A stretch of DNA of 64,000 nucleotides, taken from Ascochyta rabiei (Eukaryota; Ascomycota; Dothideomycetes; Pleosporales; Didymellaceae). The stretch covers positions 2,046,001-2,110,000 of the forward strand of contig NC_082407.1 of NCBI RefSeq assembly GCF_004011695.2, in the 5' to 3' direction. The notes beneath the pieces were generated by a model, which saw only the letters and a program-made list of their open reading frames with translations, was not told the DNA's origin and did no database searches. A program made the translations under genes and the position numbers. This document shows positions 10,302 to 21,020 of this stretch, in pieces. How positions within the stretch are numbered: position 1 is the first letter of the stretch; each line of letters begins with the position of its first letter.

Positions 10302-12023
10302 TTAGTCTTTGTTACATTGTAATCTTGGTGTAAGAGGATGCTTACCATCTTTGATGGAGAGATTCAGCGAGACCGTAGGGTCAAGACCGCTCTTTCGTCT
10401 TCCATGAGACAGGTAGATCGCACTCATAAGATACGCAGGCACCTCATGATCTGTCAGATTAGACCTCAGATCCTCAATTCCCATACCACCCTCCAGGAAC
10501 CTAACAGCCTCATCTAACGCAGCGTACTTGACGGTACGCGTGTACGTTTGATAATCTCCTCCCCTCGACTGAACGATATCCTCAAGCTTCGTAACCTTCA
10601 TGGCCTCCTTTTGCCCAAGCAATCCAGCGTTACGAAACACCTTCAGATCGAAATGTCCATTACCACCAAGTACGGAATGGTCCGGTCGCAAAACATCATG
10701 CTTGTCGCTAGCCTGGCGCGACTCGATGATGACAGATTGGAGCGGACCAGACTTGATCTCGTGCATTTCGTGACGCGCACGGCCGTTTCCTTTATACAGA
10801 TCTGCATTGGGCTCAACCCACGTGCGGCGTCCGAAACCGGTGTGTTGGAGGTCAAGGTGGACCAGGGCCACGACGTCATTGTCGTGGTAGAATGTCAGCT
10901 GCACAGAAGCGTCAATCTCCCCAAAGTTCCGCGTCTTTTCACGCAGCTCTTCAGCCGTGAACTTGCATGCTTCAGAGTACGCTTTCTCGCCAAACAGTCC
11001 TTTGTAGTCCTTCTTGGTTAATTGAAAGAAGGCACCTGCAGGTTGCACGAAGCTACTGTTGACATCGACTCTGTCCGGGCTCTTGTCGTTTCCTACACCG
11101 GCTTTCAGAAACTGGTACACGCAGTCTATGCCGTGGTAACCGCTGTGTGAGACCTTGCCGTAGCCTTTGTTGTACCCGTGGTAGTTCAGCTGCATGATTT
11201 CAGTGGGCAAACGCCATTGTCCGTCGCAGTGAGCCGTGTATATGCTCGTGACAGGACAGCCTGTGGATTGTTGAACTTCTCGGACTCTCTCGGCCGCTGC
11301 TTGGAAACCGAGATGGTAGCGGCGGTGGCTGTTGACAATGAAGAATGTAGTTTTCCTTTTTTGCAGCTCGCGGTAGGAATCGACTAAAGACTTGAAGTCT
11401 TCCGCAATTCCCTTCGCCTGCTCAAGATCGGCGACGACCCATTCACGTGTCGAGATGGGCTTGTCCATGAGAATTTTGAGACCGAGTCCCAGTGCCCAAT
11501 TGCCGTAGACACGGTGCGAAAGAGGCTCAGTGCTGATGATGACGCATGTTACTTGCAGTCGGAGCACGAGCTCTGTCAGCTTCAGAGCGATCGGTTCGGG
11601 CATATTGGTGGTGAATGGTGCCACATAGACGAATTCCGTCGAAGGGAATTTGGTTTGTCGGAGCTTCTCCAGACCGCATCGTTTCTGCTCGAGGTCAACG
11701 GCGGCAACGAGTGAGGCTCGCCCCTCGGCCTCTAGGCTTTTGAGTCGGGGCAGGTAGCTTCGAATCGCGAAAGGGCCCACCCCTACGAGCAGAAATCGGG
11801 GCAACAGCTGTTCAGTGGGTTCACAAGGGACGCGATCCGGCCGTTGATAATCTGTCGCGAGGTACGAACTCGCGTTCAGAATTCCTTTAGTGATGATATG
11901 GATCCGCTGGTCATCTTGCTTCAAGCTGAACTCGGAAGCATTGTCGGGAGGAGGAGCAGTGAAGAAGGGCATCTTGATCACTCCGCTCTGTGGAAGAAGT
12001 GAAAAGAAAGGGAAGAGGCCCAC
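10302..12023 (-). CDS. Gfo/Idh/MocA-family NAD(P)-binding oxidoreductase
   Basis: A single-exon frame of 573 aa. An N-terminal Rossmann fold starts near residue 76 (RFLLVGVGPFAIRSYLP), with an acidic residue after the second strand (AAVDLE) that suits NAD binding. The family's E/D-K-P motif appears as MDKPIS around residue 187. A long C-terminal alpha/beta domain follows, as usual in Gfo/Idh/MocA proteins. The family reduces or oxidises sugars, inositols or similar substrates; the substrate here is not evident. A second Met (residue 18, 11972, MPFFTAPPPDN) is a plausible alternative start, because the first 17 residues are hydrophobic and poorly protein-like. A TATA-like box lies upstream. 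It is an isolated gene between two transposon blocks and its composition looks normal, so it is probably functional. The catalytic role is inferred from family only. Confidence 0.85.
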   Translation of the reverse strand: MGLFPFFSLLPQSGVIKMPFFTAPPPDNASEFSLKQDDQRIHIITKGILNASSYLATDYQRPDRVPCEPTEQLLPRFLLVGVGPFAIRSYLPRLKSLEAEGRASLVAAVDLEQKRCGLEKLRQTKFPSTEFVYVAPFTTNMPEPIALKLTELVLRLQVTCVIISTEPLSHRVYGNWALGLGLKILMDKPISTREWVVADLEQAKGIAEDFKSLVDSYRELQKRKTTFFIVNSHRRYHLGFQAAAERVREVQQSTGCPVTSIYTAHCDGQWRLPTEIMQLNYHGYNKGYGKVSHSGYHGIDCVYQFLKAGVGNDKSPDRVDVNSSFVQPAGAFFQLTKKDYKGLFGEKAYSEACKFTAEELREKTRNFGEIDASVQLTFYHDNDVVALVHLDLQHTGFGRRTWVEPNADLYKGNGRARHEMHEIKSGPLQSVIIESRQASDKHDVLRPDHSVLGGNGHFDLKVFRNAGLLGQKEAMKVTKLEDIVQSRGGDYQTYTRTVKYAALDEAVRFLEGGMGIEDLRSNLTDHEVPAYLMSAIYLSHGRRKSGLDPTVSLNLSIKDGKHPLTPRLQCNKD

Positions 12024-12066
12024 GCATAAGCTTATACTGCGGTACCAACAGAAGGACAGTATCTAC

Positions 12067-12075
12067 ATATTTATA
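12067..12075 (-). promoter_or_regulatory. TATA-like box for the Gfo/Idh/MocA gene
   Basis: On the minus strand the sequence reads TATAAATAT, 45-100 bp upstream of the two candidate start codons. This is a match by eye only. Confidence 0.4.
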
Positions 12076-12129
12076 CGTCGAGAAGATCTTCCAAACACAC
12101 CGCGTGGGCCGATTCGGCACCAGAGCACA

Positions 12130-13135
12130 TTCGTGAACTCAGGATTCCTATGCATCTTCATGCCAAAAATACTTGATCCTTGCATTTTATGCAGTTAAGG
12201 GTGAGTAGATTTAATTGATGCCCTGTTCATGCCGTTTATGCAGCGGAACGCCTAACCATCCCACTCTATCGTATAAGGTTGGGAGCTTGCAAGAGACGAA
12301 TCTGCCATAGGACCCTCGTTAAGTCGGTTAAAAGGGCTTTTTGTCCCACATGTTGCCTGTTTAGCCTCGGAGATCATCTATCTTACCCCCAGCGCTGTGA
12401 GAAGGATCACTTTCGGGGGTTCCAGACAGCGATATCGATGTGCCATAAGTACAGAGGTGGAGACGAGATCTTAACAACTGATGCAGACATCGTCCCAATC
12501 TAGGTACACGACGCGAGAAGATCCTCTCTCGTGGCCCTTGCATATAAAAGACGTCAATAAAGGAAGTTTCAGGAGGCGTCAAACACCTAAGCACGTGATT
12601 GTCACTCCAGGCTTTCTTTAGGTAGGTTGCGTCCGTTTAAGTGATTAATCACCGATAAGGTCTCCTTTCCGATTATAGTATGCACTCTGTGCTCATAAAC
12701 CACCTGCTAAAGCGCTAGTCGACAATCAAAGCAGTCGTAATCGAGCGCCACCGAGGTGCAAAACGTCGACGGCCTAGCCGTGGCACCCGTCTTGTTTTAT
12801 TTTAAAAAGGCAACTTAGAAGGTGAGCAGCAGCAGCTAAACAAATGCATTGACGGACCCAAGCGTATACTCGGAATGTTAAGAAGAAAGGGCGGATGCGC
12901 TACCGGATTCGGTGTCTGCGGGTGGACGCCTAGGCGCTTATTGGCCCAGCAGGTTGGGTATAGTGTCTGAGACGTGAGCTGTCCCGTGCAAGGTAAACCA
13001 CGCTTTACTGCAACAAGTAGATACAACACAAGAAGGATTGGCCAAGGCAAAGATTGTGTTTTGATGGGATGCGCACGTTGGTCATCTTTATCTTTGGCAC
13101 GGCCAAAGCCGCCCCCTGCCACCTTAACGAGATTA
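12130..13135. other. Intergenic region, no supported gene
   Basis: About 1 kb of moderate GC between the oxidoreductase promoter and the large TIR element. Only short unconserved frames are present (for example about 119 codons at 12802-13161 on the minus strand), with no recognisable domain. It could hold decayed gene remnants or 5' regulatory DNA. Confidence 0.5.
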
Positions 13136-15079
13136 CGTGGCGTACCCAGGAAGCAGGTCATCAGACCATGAGATTTAGAGGGCGGACCATGACTAAACCT
13201 AGATAGGCAGGTGACTATGCTTTAGCAGGGATCTCTAAAAGATAGTATAGTCTAGTACAGCTATATTAGGTATAGTAATAAGTTTTTACTTAGAGTTATA
13301 TAATAACTCAATTTAATATATTTTAGTTGTATTAAGTGTATATATTTTTGTAGTATAGCAGACCTTTTTTATATATTTAATCCTACCCTAAGTAACAGTA
13401 ACTATAATAGTAATAAAAGAAAAGAGAGCAGCTTTAGTCTTTATAATACTCTAGAAGTAGTTAAAATAGATCTTACTACTTAGCTAGGTGTTATTTAGAG
13501 CAGTAAAGGGAGAAATTAGGTATAGTAGACATATATATGTTTTATATATATTTCTAATATATTATAGACAAAGATCTAATTTACGCCTAGAAGTTTATAG
13601 GGTACTACTTTTAAAACTATTAGGCTTAAGTATAGTACAACGCTGCCTTTATATCTAAAGGGTCTTTAAGATAGGTATATATATATTATCTAGCTAGCTA
13701 AAACTATATATAGATTACTATAGATATAAGAAGCTATACTAGTATAAGTAACTTAGGTGTGTTACTAGAACACGTTTCTACTACATTTCTAATATATTTA
13801 ATTAAGTTCTAGTACTCTAAGGCTGTAAAATTATATAAATAACTAATATTCTGTCTATTTCTCAACAGCTATGCTTATAGATAGAAGTATAAGTATACTA
13901 GTATTAAGTACTATAAATATCTTTAGAATAGATTAAAAGTGTATTTATATAGTAAGGTTATAGAGGAGATATATAACAATCTCTATAAGATTTAGAGTAG
14001 TGTCCCTAAGAAAATTTTAATAACTAGATAAAAGAAGGTATAGGCGTATAAACGTGTTTTATATATATTTTAAGTATATTATACTAATATCTTCTCTAGG
14101 CTATATATTAGTATTAACTATAGGTTTAATAAAGGGTGTTATATACTAAAAAAGGACTTATATAAGCTATAGGTTAGGCGCTAATAAGAATAGGTAAGTA
14201 AGCTATTTAGATTAAATGTAATATAGTTAAATATATTCTTAATATATTTTAGGGTATTAGTAGATATAAGTTCTTTATTACTTACAGATTATATTAACTA
14301 AATATAGTTAAAAAATATCTTATCTAATAGGTTTAAAAGGAGGTAGATGTAAGCTATCTAGTAGATCTCTTCTAGAACAGTCTCCCTATACTAGAGAATA
14401 AAGAGAATAGTAAAAAGTAGTATAACGTTATTAAGCCTATAATAGGCAATCTCTAAACCTATAGTAAGTAGTAGGAAATAAGTTCTAAGCACGTTCTAAG
14501 TATAATAGGTGTTAACTACCCTTAAGGACAGGGCTAGATTATTTATTAGTGTAACTGTCTAGTTATATTTTATATAATTATTCTAGAAAATCTAGAACAT
14601 ACTCTATACTTTATTCTTATTATCTTTAGAACATATTTATATGCTCTTCCTCCTCTATTTATTATAAAACTAGATTATATACTAGATATTATAAATATTC
14701 TTTATCTAGTACTAACTTCTTAGACTTTAAAATGTATGTACTAAGAAGTAACCTATAATATATTACTAACGTATTTAGTAGACTTCTTAAATTTACCTTA
14801 GCTAGTTATATATCTTACTAGCTACAGACTCTGTTTAATTAAGGATCTAAGTGCTACCCTAGTTAATAAAGATTATATTATGTGTCTTATTAATAAGAAG
14901 AAGCTTACTTAGTTTCTATATAGTAGAGATATTAAAGGTGTTCTATTTAAGTAGAGACTTAAATATTAGGAACCTATAATAGTAAGTTAACGTGCCTTTA
15001 ACTTATTTTAAAGATATTTATATATACTAGGCGTACATTTAACATATTATAACCTCTACAGCTAGAATAAGTATTATCT

Positions 15080-17872
15080 ACTTTTATAATAAATAGGTAA
15101 AAATCTTTATTAAGTAGCAGACATTTTAAATAGACATGTTATTTAAGAGACTTACAGGAGAATAGTTAAAGGTTCTCTTTACTATCTTTTTACCTAACTA
15201 TAGAAAAAGTATAATTAACTTATAACACCTTAAAAGTATATTCTAACCTAGTTCTAGTTATTACTCTTAGCTAAATTATTACTAACTTATAACAAAGCTA
15301 GATATATAAGAGTTAGTTTAAGCTGTTCTTTATAAAGATTACTAAAAGAGCTAGTATATTTATTTAGTAGTACTATCTCTATACAAATAGGTTCTATAGA
15401 ACTACTATTAATATAGATAGTAAGTAGATAGCTAGTAAGTTGCTCTAACGTCGCTTAAACACACCTTTAACACGTTTTAGAATTTAGAAGATATCTCTCT
15501 TTAATTAATCCTTCTAATTAACTATAGTAGTAGCAACTTATAAGTTATATATAATTCTATAATATCTACGTTCTATAAAGTATAGATTAAGTATGTCTAT
15601 AGATAGAATATATTAAGAACTTATTATAGGGACGCTTAAAGTCTCTACTTAATGTTAAAATAGCTGCTAAGTACTATAAGCTGTACAATCTTCTTTAGTA
15701 TAAGTACTAATAATAAAACTCTTTCTAGATATTTAAATATATCTAATTAATTTCTATTAGCTGCTAAATCTTTATTTACTCTGTTAAACTAGGTTAAATA
15801 TAAGAAAAATAAGGTTATAGCTGCTAGTCTTATTTAAGCATATAGCTTTATCCTAAAAAAAAACTTAGGATAGGTTAGAATTATATTTAAATGCAGCTAC
15901 GCAGGCTAGGTTAAAGGGTTTTTAAACTAGCTAATAGCTACAGCTTCTAGCTAGAGTTAAAAGGTAAGATATGCAAATAGGCCTTAAATATGTTACTAAC
16001 GTGTTTAGAGCAGTACTATATAAATAGACCTTTAAGATATTTAGGAGTAGATAAATAGAAATTAATATAGAAATAGATATAATAATTAAGGTATACTAAG
16101 CCTAAGTTAATGTTTCTATAATTATATAGGTTATAAGAAGAGTAAGTGCTGTCTATATAATAGGTAGAAAGTATATTCTAAACATATTTTAGGATGCTAA
16201 GAGAGAGTAGTAGAGTAGGAAGTACTTAATCTGACTTATAAGAGTAAGGATAAAGATAAACTAGCTCTTTTATAAGCTAATTTTTCTAGCTATACTATAC
16301 TAAATAAAGGAAAAGAAGAAAAGATTTAAGATGTCTATAAATTAATAGTACACTAAGAGAATTTCTTACTAAACTAGAGACTTAAGTTAGGTATGTTGTA
16401 TAAAACGCGTTAAAAGCACATTCCAAATACCTTAATCTAGTAATACTTAATTAGTATCTTAACTATAGAATAAGACACAAGAGTTTAAATAGAAGTAGAA
16501 GAGAGCTTAATTTAAAAAAGAAGTTTAGAAGTAGGATATTGAGTAAAGAGAGGACACTCTTTATCTAAAAGAGCAGAAGCTTAATATTTAAAGAAAAGAG
16601 CTAGCTGTGTAGTAACTTAAGAAAAAACTTTAGCTGTAAGAACATATTTAAAACATGTTCTAGCTATATTTCTCTGCTCCTTAAGTAGGCTTAGTTTAGT
16701 AAAAAAATTTTAATACTAGTAGAAGTAAAGAATTAGCATGTCTTAATAAACTACCTTCCCTTCTACTACTAACTATTAAATACTACTCTTTACTCTTCTA
16801 CTATATAGGTATTAAGACTTTCTTACCTTATTTAAGCTTATATAAATATACTATAAATATATTCCTAATATATTTAGCCTTTATACTAGGAGTATGCTGC
16901 TTTACTAATATTACTTCTTAGGTTAGCAGGGTTTAGCAAGCGTAATAAGTAGGGAGAACTTATTATCTACTAAGGAGAGTTATTCTGTTAGGCTGTTATA
17001 TATAAGGACTAACCTTATAAAGTATACTTTAATAACACATTTATACTATATTACTAATATATTTAGTAGAAATTTAGTAATTAAGGTAGGCTTGTTACCT
17101 ATCTTAAGAAGTATTATTTAGACTATAAGCCTGCAGCCTAACAGACTAGCTAGTCTACTATTTATTAAGAGTATAAAGCTCTTAACTTCTTTTATAATAT
17201 AATAAAGCAGTACTATAGTATTCTAAAAGCTTATTCTGCTCCTAACCTAGAATAGACTAAGAACATGTCTAAAACATATTCTCCTTAACCTACCTTACCC
17301 CTAGGACCTGTTATAGATTATAATAAATAGGTTTAACCTAAACTTATTCTAGATATGCCTATATAATAGTTTAGCCTACCTACAGCTTCTATAGACAGTC
17401 TTTTAGCAGAGGATAGCCCTACTATAGTTAAACTAGTACTAAAGATTCCTTAAACACGTGTAAAGAGAAATATGCTAAAAGGAAAGCTTATATTTAAGTA
17501 CCTACTCTACTAATCTAGTAATATGAAATTAGGTAGAGAGAAGAGATAGCTAAACTATAAAGAATATGCTAGAATGTTAAAAGGAAATAGTATTCTCTAC
17601 CTATATTAAAACTGTAAGAAGTCTTATTTTAAAGGTAAGTTTATATAGAACATGTTTATAATATATTTACCTACTAACAGATATTAGAATACTTATTAAA
17701 GAGGAGTATATTTCTAAGTAATTCTTTAAGATGTAATATACACGTTAGGCTTCCTATATTTCTTAAATACTTAGAAAGAAATCTTAAGTAACTATACTTA
17801 ACCTTATAATTATATATAACTATAGTATAGAAAATAAGCTAGGAATATATTATAAACGTGTTTAAGGGCTAG
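15080..17872 (+). pseudogene. Degenerate coding relic inside the TIR element (possible MULE transposase)
   Basis: Reading TAG/TAA as former Gln codons, a plus-strand frame gives FQIDMLFKRL near 15127-15156. This resembles the IDMxFKR segment around the first catalytic Asp of fungal MULE transposases. Farther on, a single frame from about 15983 to 17870 is interrupted mainly by TAG/TAA and includes a Glu/Lys/Gln-rich coiled-coil-like stretch near 16470-16640. The frame is shifted between 15.6 and 15.98 kb, where a run of nine A occurs. The recurrent 11-bp-stepped motif of this element falls inside the frame. Family assignment rests on one short motif and is tentative. The intron/exon structure is uncertain, because several motif copies also look like GT-CTAAC-AG introns. 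Confidence 0.45.
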
Positions 17873-17970
17873 TAAGGTTAGAGGGGACAGAGGAAAGGAC
17901 AGAGGACATAATAGATATTAGGTTCTCCTTATTATCTCCCCTATTCTCCTCCTTATTATTATTATTATTA

Positions 17971-19813
17971 ACGTAAGCGGTAAGCGAGTCGCTTAGGCAA
18001 GCAAGTCGCTTACCTTTTTAAGCCTTAGACCTTTACAACACTATAACTTAACACTACAACGTTGTACTATAGCTTATAGTACATTAAATTAATCTAATTA
18101 GTCTACAGTATCTTTCTTATATGTGCGCTTGTTGTGCCCTACCTTACTACACCTCCTACAGCGTTAAGAACCCTGTTTACCACCACCTGTTCGCATCCTC
18201 TCCTTACGCCTCTTAGCCTCAACCAGCGCATCAGCATCCCTACGCTTAACTATCTCCTCTGCTTCTTGCTAAGATAGGGTCCTACTATGCTAGATCTGCT
18301 TCTTTTTACGTGTTTTACGCTTAGAAGCAGCTTTATTTACTACTTAAAGCTTAACTATCTTAGCTGCTATTAGCACCTAGGTATGCACTATTATTTTAGC
18401 TCCCTTTTAAAACTACTGCACTATCTTACAGATTAATTCTATTAATAAACTTCTATATTCCCTGATTCTCTTTAATATTAGCGTTAACTAAGCTCTAATT
18501 TCAGCAGCGTTGCTTGGTGTTTTAGGTTACTAGGGGGTAGGCCCTAGTAGAGGTGGTAATAGCGTACAAGGCTTTACTTTAAGCCTTAATAGCACTACCT
18601 CTAGGTTATCTAGAACTAAGCCTGTTGCTTAGAAGCTTAATTAAATATTACTAGATAAGAACGCCTTATTAAAAACCTGATTAAAGACAGCTAGGAACGC
18701 TTTCTTGTTAATGTAGGTAATATAACAGTTTACTAAGACATTAATTTCCTTTATATACGCCTGCTTTAATAGGGCAAAACACCCTATATTAAGTGGCTGT
18801 AGGATGTAGGAGGTGTAAGGAGGCATATAGAGAGTAATAATCTTACTCTCCTTATATAGATTCTAGAAGGTAAGTAACTTATAGCTCTTATAGCCATTAA
18901 TAATCAGCAGCTAGTGGCTACCTACTGTCTAGGCTGTTATATGCTAGATAAAGTACTTTAGCCACTCTAGGACTAGTTTATTTATTGTCTAGCTATTCTT
19001 ACTAATACTAATCTGCTAATCCTTTAGGTTGTAATACTAGGCTTAGTTATAGTTCTTTGCTTTAAAGATAATAAAGGGTAGGATAACCTACCCTATAGCA
19101 TTAATTGTAGTAATTAACATTGCCTATTTATAGTTGCTAGGCTGGACCTGTAATAGTCTAAGACGCCTCTTAGACGCAGTTACCACCTTAACAGACCCCC
19201 TAACACCTATCTAGAAGCTAGTCTTGTTAAAGTTATAGGTTTCTTTGTCTAGAATACTATACTTAGCTTTAACATTATATATAAGGTTAAACTAGGGGCT
19301 AATAATAGCTAGGTTGCTGTATAGGACTCTCTAGTAATTACACTATCTATTTACGTAAGACTTAATCTTAGGCTTCTAGCGTATAAGGTTCCTAGCCTAT
19401 TTTTCCCTAACCTAGCTACTATAACAGGTAGCTAGTAGTTAATTAGCTATTTTATATACGTAGCTAAGTGTAGGGGTAAAGCCTTATGTGTTAAGCTTCC
19501 TTATATATTATATAATTGTGTCCTCTTTAACCCTAGTAAGCTAGGATAAGTTAGGATAGGAATTACGTTATAAGGTGGTTTTAGCGCGTTAGTTAGAGAA
19601 GGTCCTTTAAGGAACGTTATAGATAGCAGCAGCGCGTTGCTAGCTTAGTAACGCGTTAGATTTTATAGCTTAGATAGCAAGGACTATCCTATCCTTACAA
19701 GAAAGTAATTTAAGATTAGGTTGTTAAGACATTAGATGAAAGGTTAAAGGAGGTGTAATCTTAGCAAAGGTAAGCGACCTCGCTTGCCTAAGCAACTCGC
19801 TTACCGCTTACGT
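17971..19813 (-). mobile_element. Pogo-type DNA transposon, family A, copy 2
   Basis: A 1843-bp element flanked by TA (17969-17970 and 19814-19815), inside the probable MULE. TIRs of about 46 bp begin ACGTAAGCGGTAAGCGAG and contain two related direct subrepeats. The longest surviving minus-strand frame (18641-18826) reads as the DDE-domain segment PPYTSYILQPLNIGCFALLK, in which pogo transposases normally have Asp at the Asn position, so the catalytic residue is lost (GAT to AAT fits RIP). The C-terminal zinc knuckle near 18100-18170 has lost its last Cys (to Tyr). It is flanked outside by TTA/TTG microsatellite sequence. Confidence 0.9.
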
Positions 19814-21020
19814 TATTATTATAGTTATTATTATTATTATTGTTATTGTTATTATTATTATCCTCCTTCTCTGCAGCTAGTAGGCCTACCTACAGATTGT
19901 AGTTCTTATAGGCTAAACTGCCCTTAGTAAAGAAGATATAGGCTAAAATATATTAAAAACCTATTAAAAGTATATTATAAAAAAACTAACTTATGTGTTC
20001 TGTCTAGTTATAGTTAGGGTAGAGGTTAGCTCTGCTAAGTATACCTACAGCAGTAGCTATATAGATAATATTAAGCTAGAAGATATTTAGCAGATATACT
20101 AAAATAAGCTAGAAATATGTTTAGAAGATGTTACACTTACACTACTGTCTAGCTAGAGGATTGCTAGCTAGGGAGGGGGCTGTAGGCCTTAGGCTTAGGT
20201 AAGGGCTAGCTGCTGCTAGTGTATCTAGGCCTTAATGTTATAGTAGGTAGTTATAATAGTATTATACTAAACTATAATAAACTTAGAATATATTAAAAAT
20301 ATATTATAGTATTTAGACTTACGTAGTACTTACTAGCGCTCTATAGTAGGTAGGTAGCTAGTACTATATAAAGAGGGCGCTAGCTATATATAGCTATACT
20401 AGCCTAGAATATAGGTACGTAGTGTACTATACTTACTAAGTTATTACTATATAAAGTTAAAATATATTAAAAATATATTCTAAGTTTATTCTTACACTAT
20501 AAAGGTTTCTGCCCCCTAGATCCTCTTAGTAGAAGACCTCCCTAATATAGATAAATAGGCTGCCTATAGTATTAAAGGTAAGGGCTAGACAGCTATATAG
20601 TAGGTAGTAGAAAGTATAATAATTCTTATAGTTTACCTATAATATATTAGAAATATATTTTTAAGATATTCTTTAAGACATATATTGCTATTAAGCTAGG
20701 TAGTAGCTTACTAGGCAGCTATGCTAGTAGTATTAGTAGTAGTTATAGTTATAAGAATTATTTATATTATTATTTTATATAAAATGTCTTAAGAACATAT
20801 TATAAATATGTCCTAGCGCCTAGCGCGCTAATATTGCTTTAGTCTTAGCGCTACTCTATGCGGCTTAGACTATGGTCTGCCCTCTAAATCTCATGGTCCG
20901 ATGACCTGATGCCTCGTGTCGTACCCTTAAAGACCCTGGATACGTCGTACTTACCAAGATTTCCGAGCATTTTTGACGTTCAGGTTCTCTTTTAGGTTTT
21001 TGTGCCTGGCGTGCGTCTCT

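Larger units (their letters stand above)
13528..20816 (+). repeat. Dispersed clusters of AACRYRTT octamers at 11-bp steps
   Basis: At least 22 clusters, all in plus orientation, begin near 13533, 13768, 14050, 14229, 14487, 14756, 15457, 15606, 15986, 16169, 16403, 16640, 16844, 17033, 17261, 17648, 17843, 19946, 20113, 20286, 20460, 20640 and 20793. Each has two octamers fitting AACRYRTT or its RIP products (AACATGTT, AACGTGTT, AACACGTT, AATATATT), starting exactly 11 bp apart. About eight clusters have a third octamer at +22. Most centre-to-centre spacings are about 150-280 bp. Clusters occur on both sides of the inserted pogo but not within it. GC-bearing versions such as AACGTGTT and AACACGTT argue against a pure AT-composition artefact. 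Function unknown. Confidence 0.7.
13148..20914 (+). mobile_element. 7.8-kb TIR transposon, probable MULE, RIP-decayed
   Basis: The left end (13148 to about 13190) and right end (about 20872-20914) are inverted copies of each other over about 42 bp with few mismatches. They share AGG at the tip, CAGGTCATC and then GACCATGAGATTTAGAGGGC. Just outside are near-identical direct 12-mers, CGTGGCGTACCC (13136-13147) and CGTGTCGTACCC (20915-20926), a candidate target duplication of the 9-12-bp size typical of Mutator-like elements. The interior is extremely AT-rich. Without the pogo copy at 17971-19813 the element would be about 5.9 kb. A plus-strand reading near 15080-15200 resembles a MULE transposase start (see the next entry). 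No intact frame remains. The MULE assignment is moderate; the element boundaries are well supported by the paired TIRs. Confidence 0.75.

Noticed and set aside
12802..13161. 119-codon minus-strand frame
   Set aside because: It runs into the TIR of the MULE-like element and has no conserved features.
19943..20322. Minus-strand introns (for example 20140 to 20099 and 20322 to 20272) suggesting a convergent gene
   Set aside because: The same segments fit the plus-strand octamer pattern with exact 11-bp steps, and no protein-like minus-strand exons were found between them.
13528..20816. CRISPR-like array
   Set aside because: Repeats are degenerate and 22-34 bp, spacers are 120-250 bp and the host is a eukaryotic transposon. 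There is no direct-repeat/spacer regularity of CRISPR type.
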